DNA of 64,000 bases from positions 1-64,000 of the forward strand of contig NZ_RFFN01000011.1 in NCBI RefSeq assembly GCF_003696315.1, read 5' to 3'. Origin of the DNA: Pseudomonas songnenensis (GTDB lineage: Bacteria; Pseudomonadota; Gammaproteobacteria; Pseudomonadales; Pseudomonadaceae). Under the pieces are notes generated by a model. The model was not told the DNA's origin. It worked only from the letters and a program-made list of their open reading frames with translations, and searched no databases. Shown piece after piece: positions 63,291 to 64,000 of the stretch (the first letter of the stretch is position 1; each line of letters opens with the position of its first letter). Both the position numbers and the translations under genes were made by a program.

Positions 63291-64000
63291 TCATATCATA
63301 CTAGGCTCGACGCCATACACTTTGAACCTTTTTAATTCGCCTCGACCAGTGATGATTCTAGAAGCTCTTAAGATAATTTTTCCGTCTAGCCCCCTGTTCC
63401 GCTCGTCCATCGATTTTGTCAGCAAGGCTTTTTCTCCTGGGCTTACGTCATGATGAAGATCGAAGGGAAGCGTTCTATTCAATACATCAACAAAGAAGCG
63501 GCCGTATCCGCTAAGAATATTGTATTTTGTCACATTGCCGACTAAATCCTCGACATCCTCTTCATCCCGAATCGAGACATACGCCCTGGTACTATGATCT
63601 AGCCTAACGATCTCTCCAACGCGAGGTCGGGAAATCGATATCTCCATATTCTGCACGGACTGGATTGGCCTATGTAGTTCCTCCATTGAGGACTCCAATG
63701 CTATCCCCATTTCGCCTATAAATGGTTCGACTCTAGTGCTTATTCTATTCACAAACGGCGTTGTAGGCTGGTGGCTTTGCCCAACAGCCTCAGACCATGT
63801 CCACTTCAGAAAATCCCAAAATGCTGCTGCGATTACGCTCGTGCCTATAGTTGTAACTACCGGATCATTAAATGCAATAGTTACTAACTCTTCAAAACTC
63901 CCATGCCTCGGCGGGTGCAGGTATACCTTTGCGCCAGCCACCCTTTCAGCACGCTGTCTAATCTGACCATCATTTATGAATGCGTGAGTTGTAATGGAGA
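63291..64000 (-). CDS. Unknown protein, 5' part beyond the window
   Basis: The frame stays open from its stop at 63291 to the window edge at 64000, giving at least 236 residues; the GTG at 63941 is only an internal codon, since an open frame continues upstream of it (ITTHAFINDGQIRQR). GSFEELVTIAFND is followed by a hydrophobic helix and a C-terminal strand-rich region (DGKIILRASRIITGRGELKR). AT-rich codon use. It is in an operon with the membrane protein after it. The pattern recalls uncharacterised proteins common in accessory regions, but I do not assign a function. Confidence 0.7.
   Translation of the reverse strand, partial: SITTHAFINDGQIRQRAERVAGAKVYLHPPRHGSFEELVTIAFNDPVVTTIGTSVIAAAFWDFLKWTWSEAVGQSHQPTTPFVNRISTRVEPFIGEMGIALESSMEELHRPIQSVQNMEISISRPRVGEIVRLDHSTRAYVSIRDEEDVEDLVGNVTKYNILSGYGRFFVDVLNRTLPFDLHHDVSPGEKALLTKSMDERNRGLDGKIILRASRIITGRGELKRFKVYGVEPSMI

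Overview
The window is high-GC DNA from a gamma-proteobacterium of the Pseudomonas group. Gene orders such as hemA-prfA-prmC-moeB-murI, lolB-ispE-tRNA-Gln-prs-rplY-pth-ychF and a full liuABCDE leucine cluster, together with a PagL-type lipid A deacylase and OprD porins, point to Pseudomonadaceae. I infer a Stutzerimonas (P. stutzeri)-like organism, not proven. I see no insertion sequence, integrase, CRISPR array or phage.

Left part (1-31.6 kb) is mostly housekeeping: ahpC with the start of ahpF, a Nudix/TMP-synthase-like fusion, a GST, argJ, secA, a DciA-type protein, a LexA-box-controlled yebG, then an accessory MalT/LuxR regulator with DUF1329 and DUF1302 envelope proteins. Next come hpt, upp-uraA, the hemA-to-pagL cluster, the TPR lipoprotein-lolB-ispE operon, two tRNA-Gln genes, and prs, rplY, pth and ychF.

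The middle (31.9-52.4 kb) is one catabolic neighbourhood. A five-gene branched-chain-type ABC importer (livG-livF-binding protein-livH-livM), an acyl-CoA synthetase/AhpD-like/OprD operon and the liuABCDE-scoAB-atoB pathway converge on acetyl-CoA. The MerR gene liuR closes the set. A TTTACGTTAACGTAAA-type palindrome stands before all three catabolic transcription units, so I infer one LiuR regulon covering uptake, CoA activation and oxidation. uvsE (UV endonuclease) sits between two of these promoters.

The right part (52.4-61.7 kb) holds the most interesting unit. It has a DctPQM TRAP importer, a PAS/AAA+/Fis sigma-54 activator, DoxX, a secreted tannase/feruloyl-esterase-family hydrolase and a second OprD porin. 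Three leaders (dctP, esterase, oprD) each carry two copies of an 18-base TGTCC-N8-GGACA palindrome upstream of a GG-N10-GC sigma-54 promoter, and an AAnAAnAA Crc/Hfq-type motif beside the ribosome site. I read this as an ester-scavenging regulon: periplasmic or external hydrolysis, porin entry, then TRAP uptake of the released carboxylate.

The last 1.5 kb is visibly AT-richer and encodes a multi-pass membrane protein and a truncated unknown protein, probably the edge of an accessory islet.
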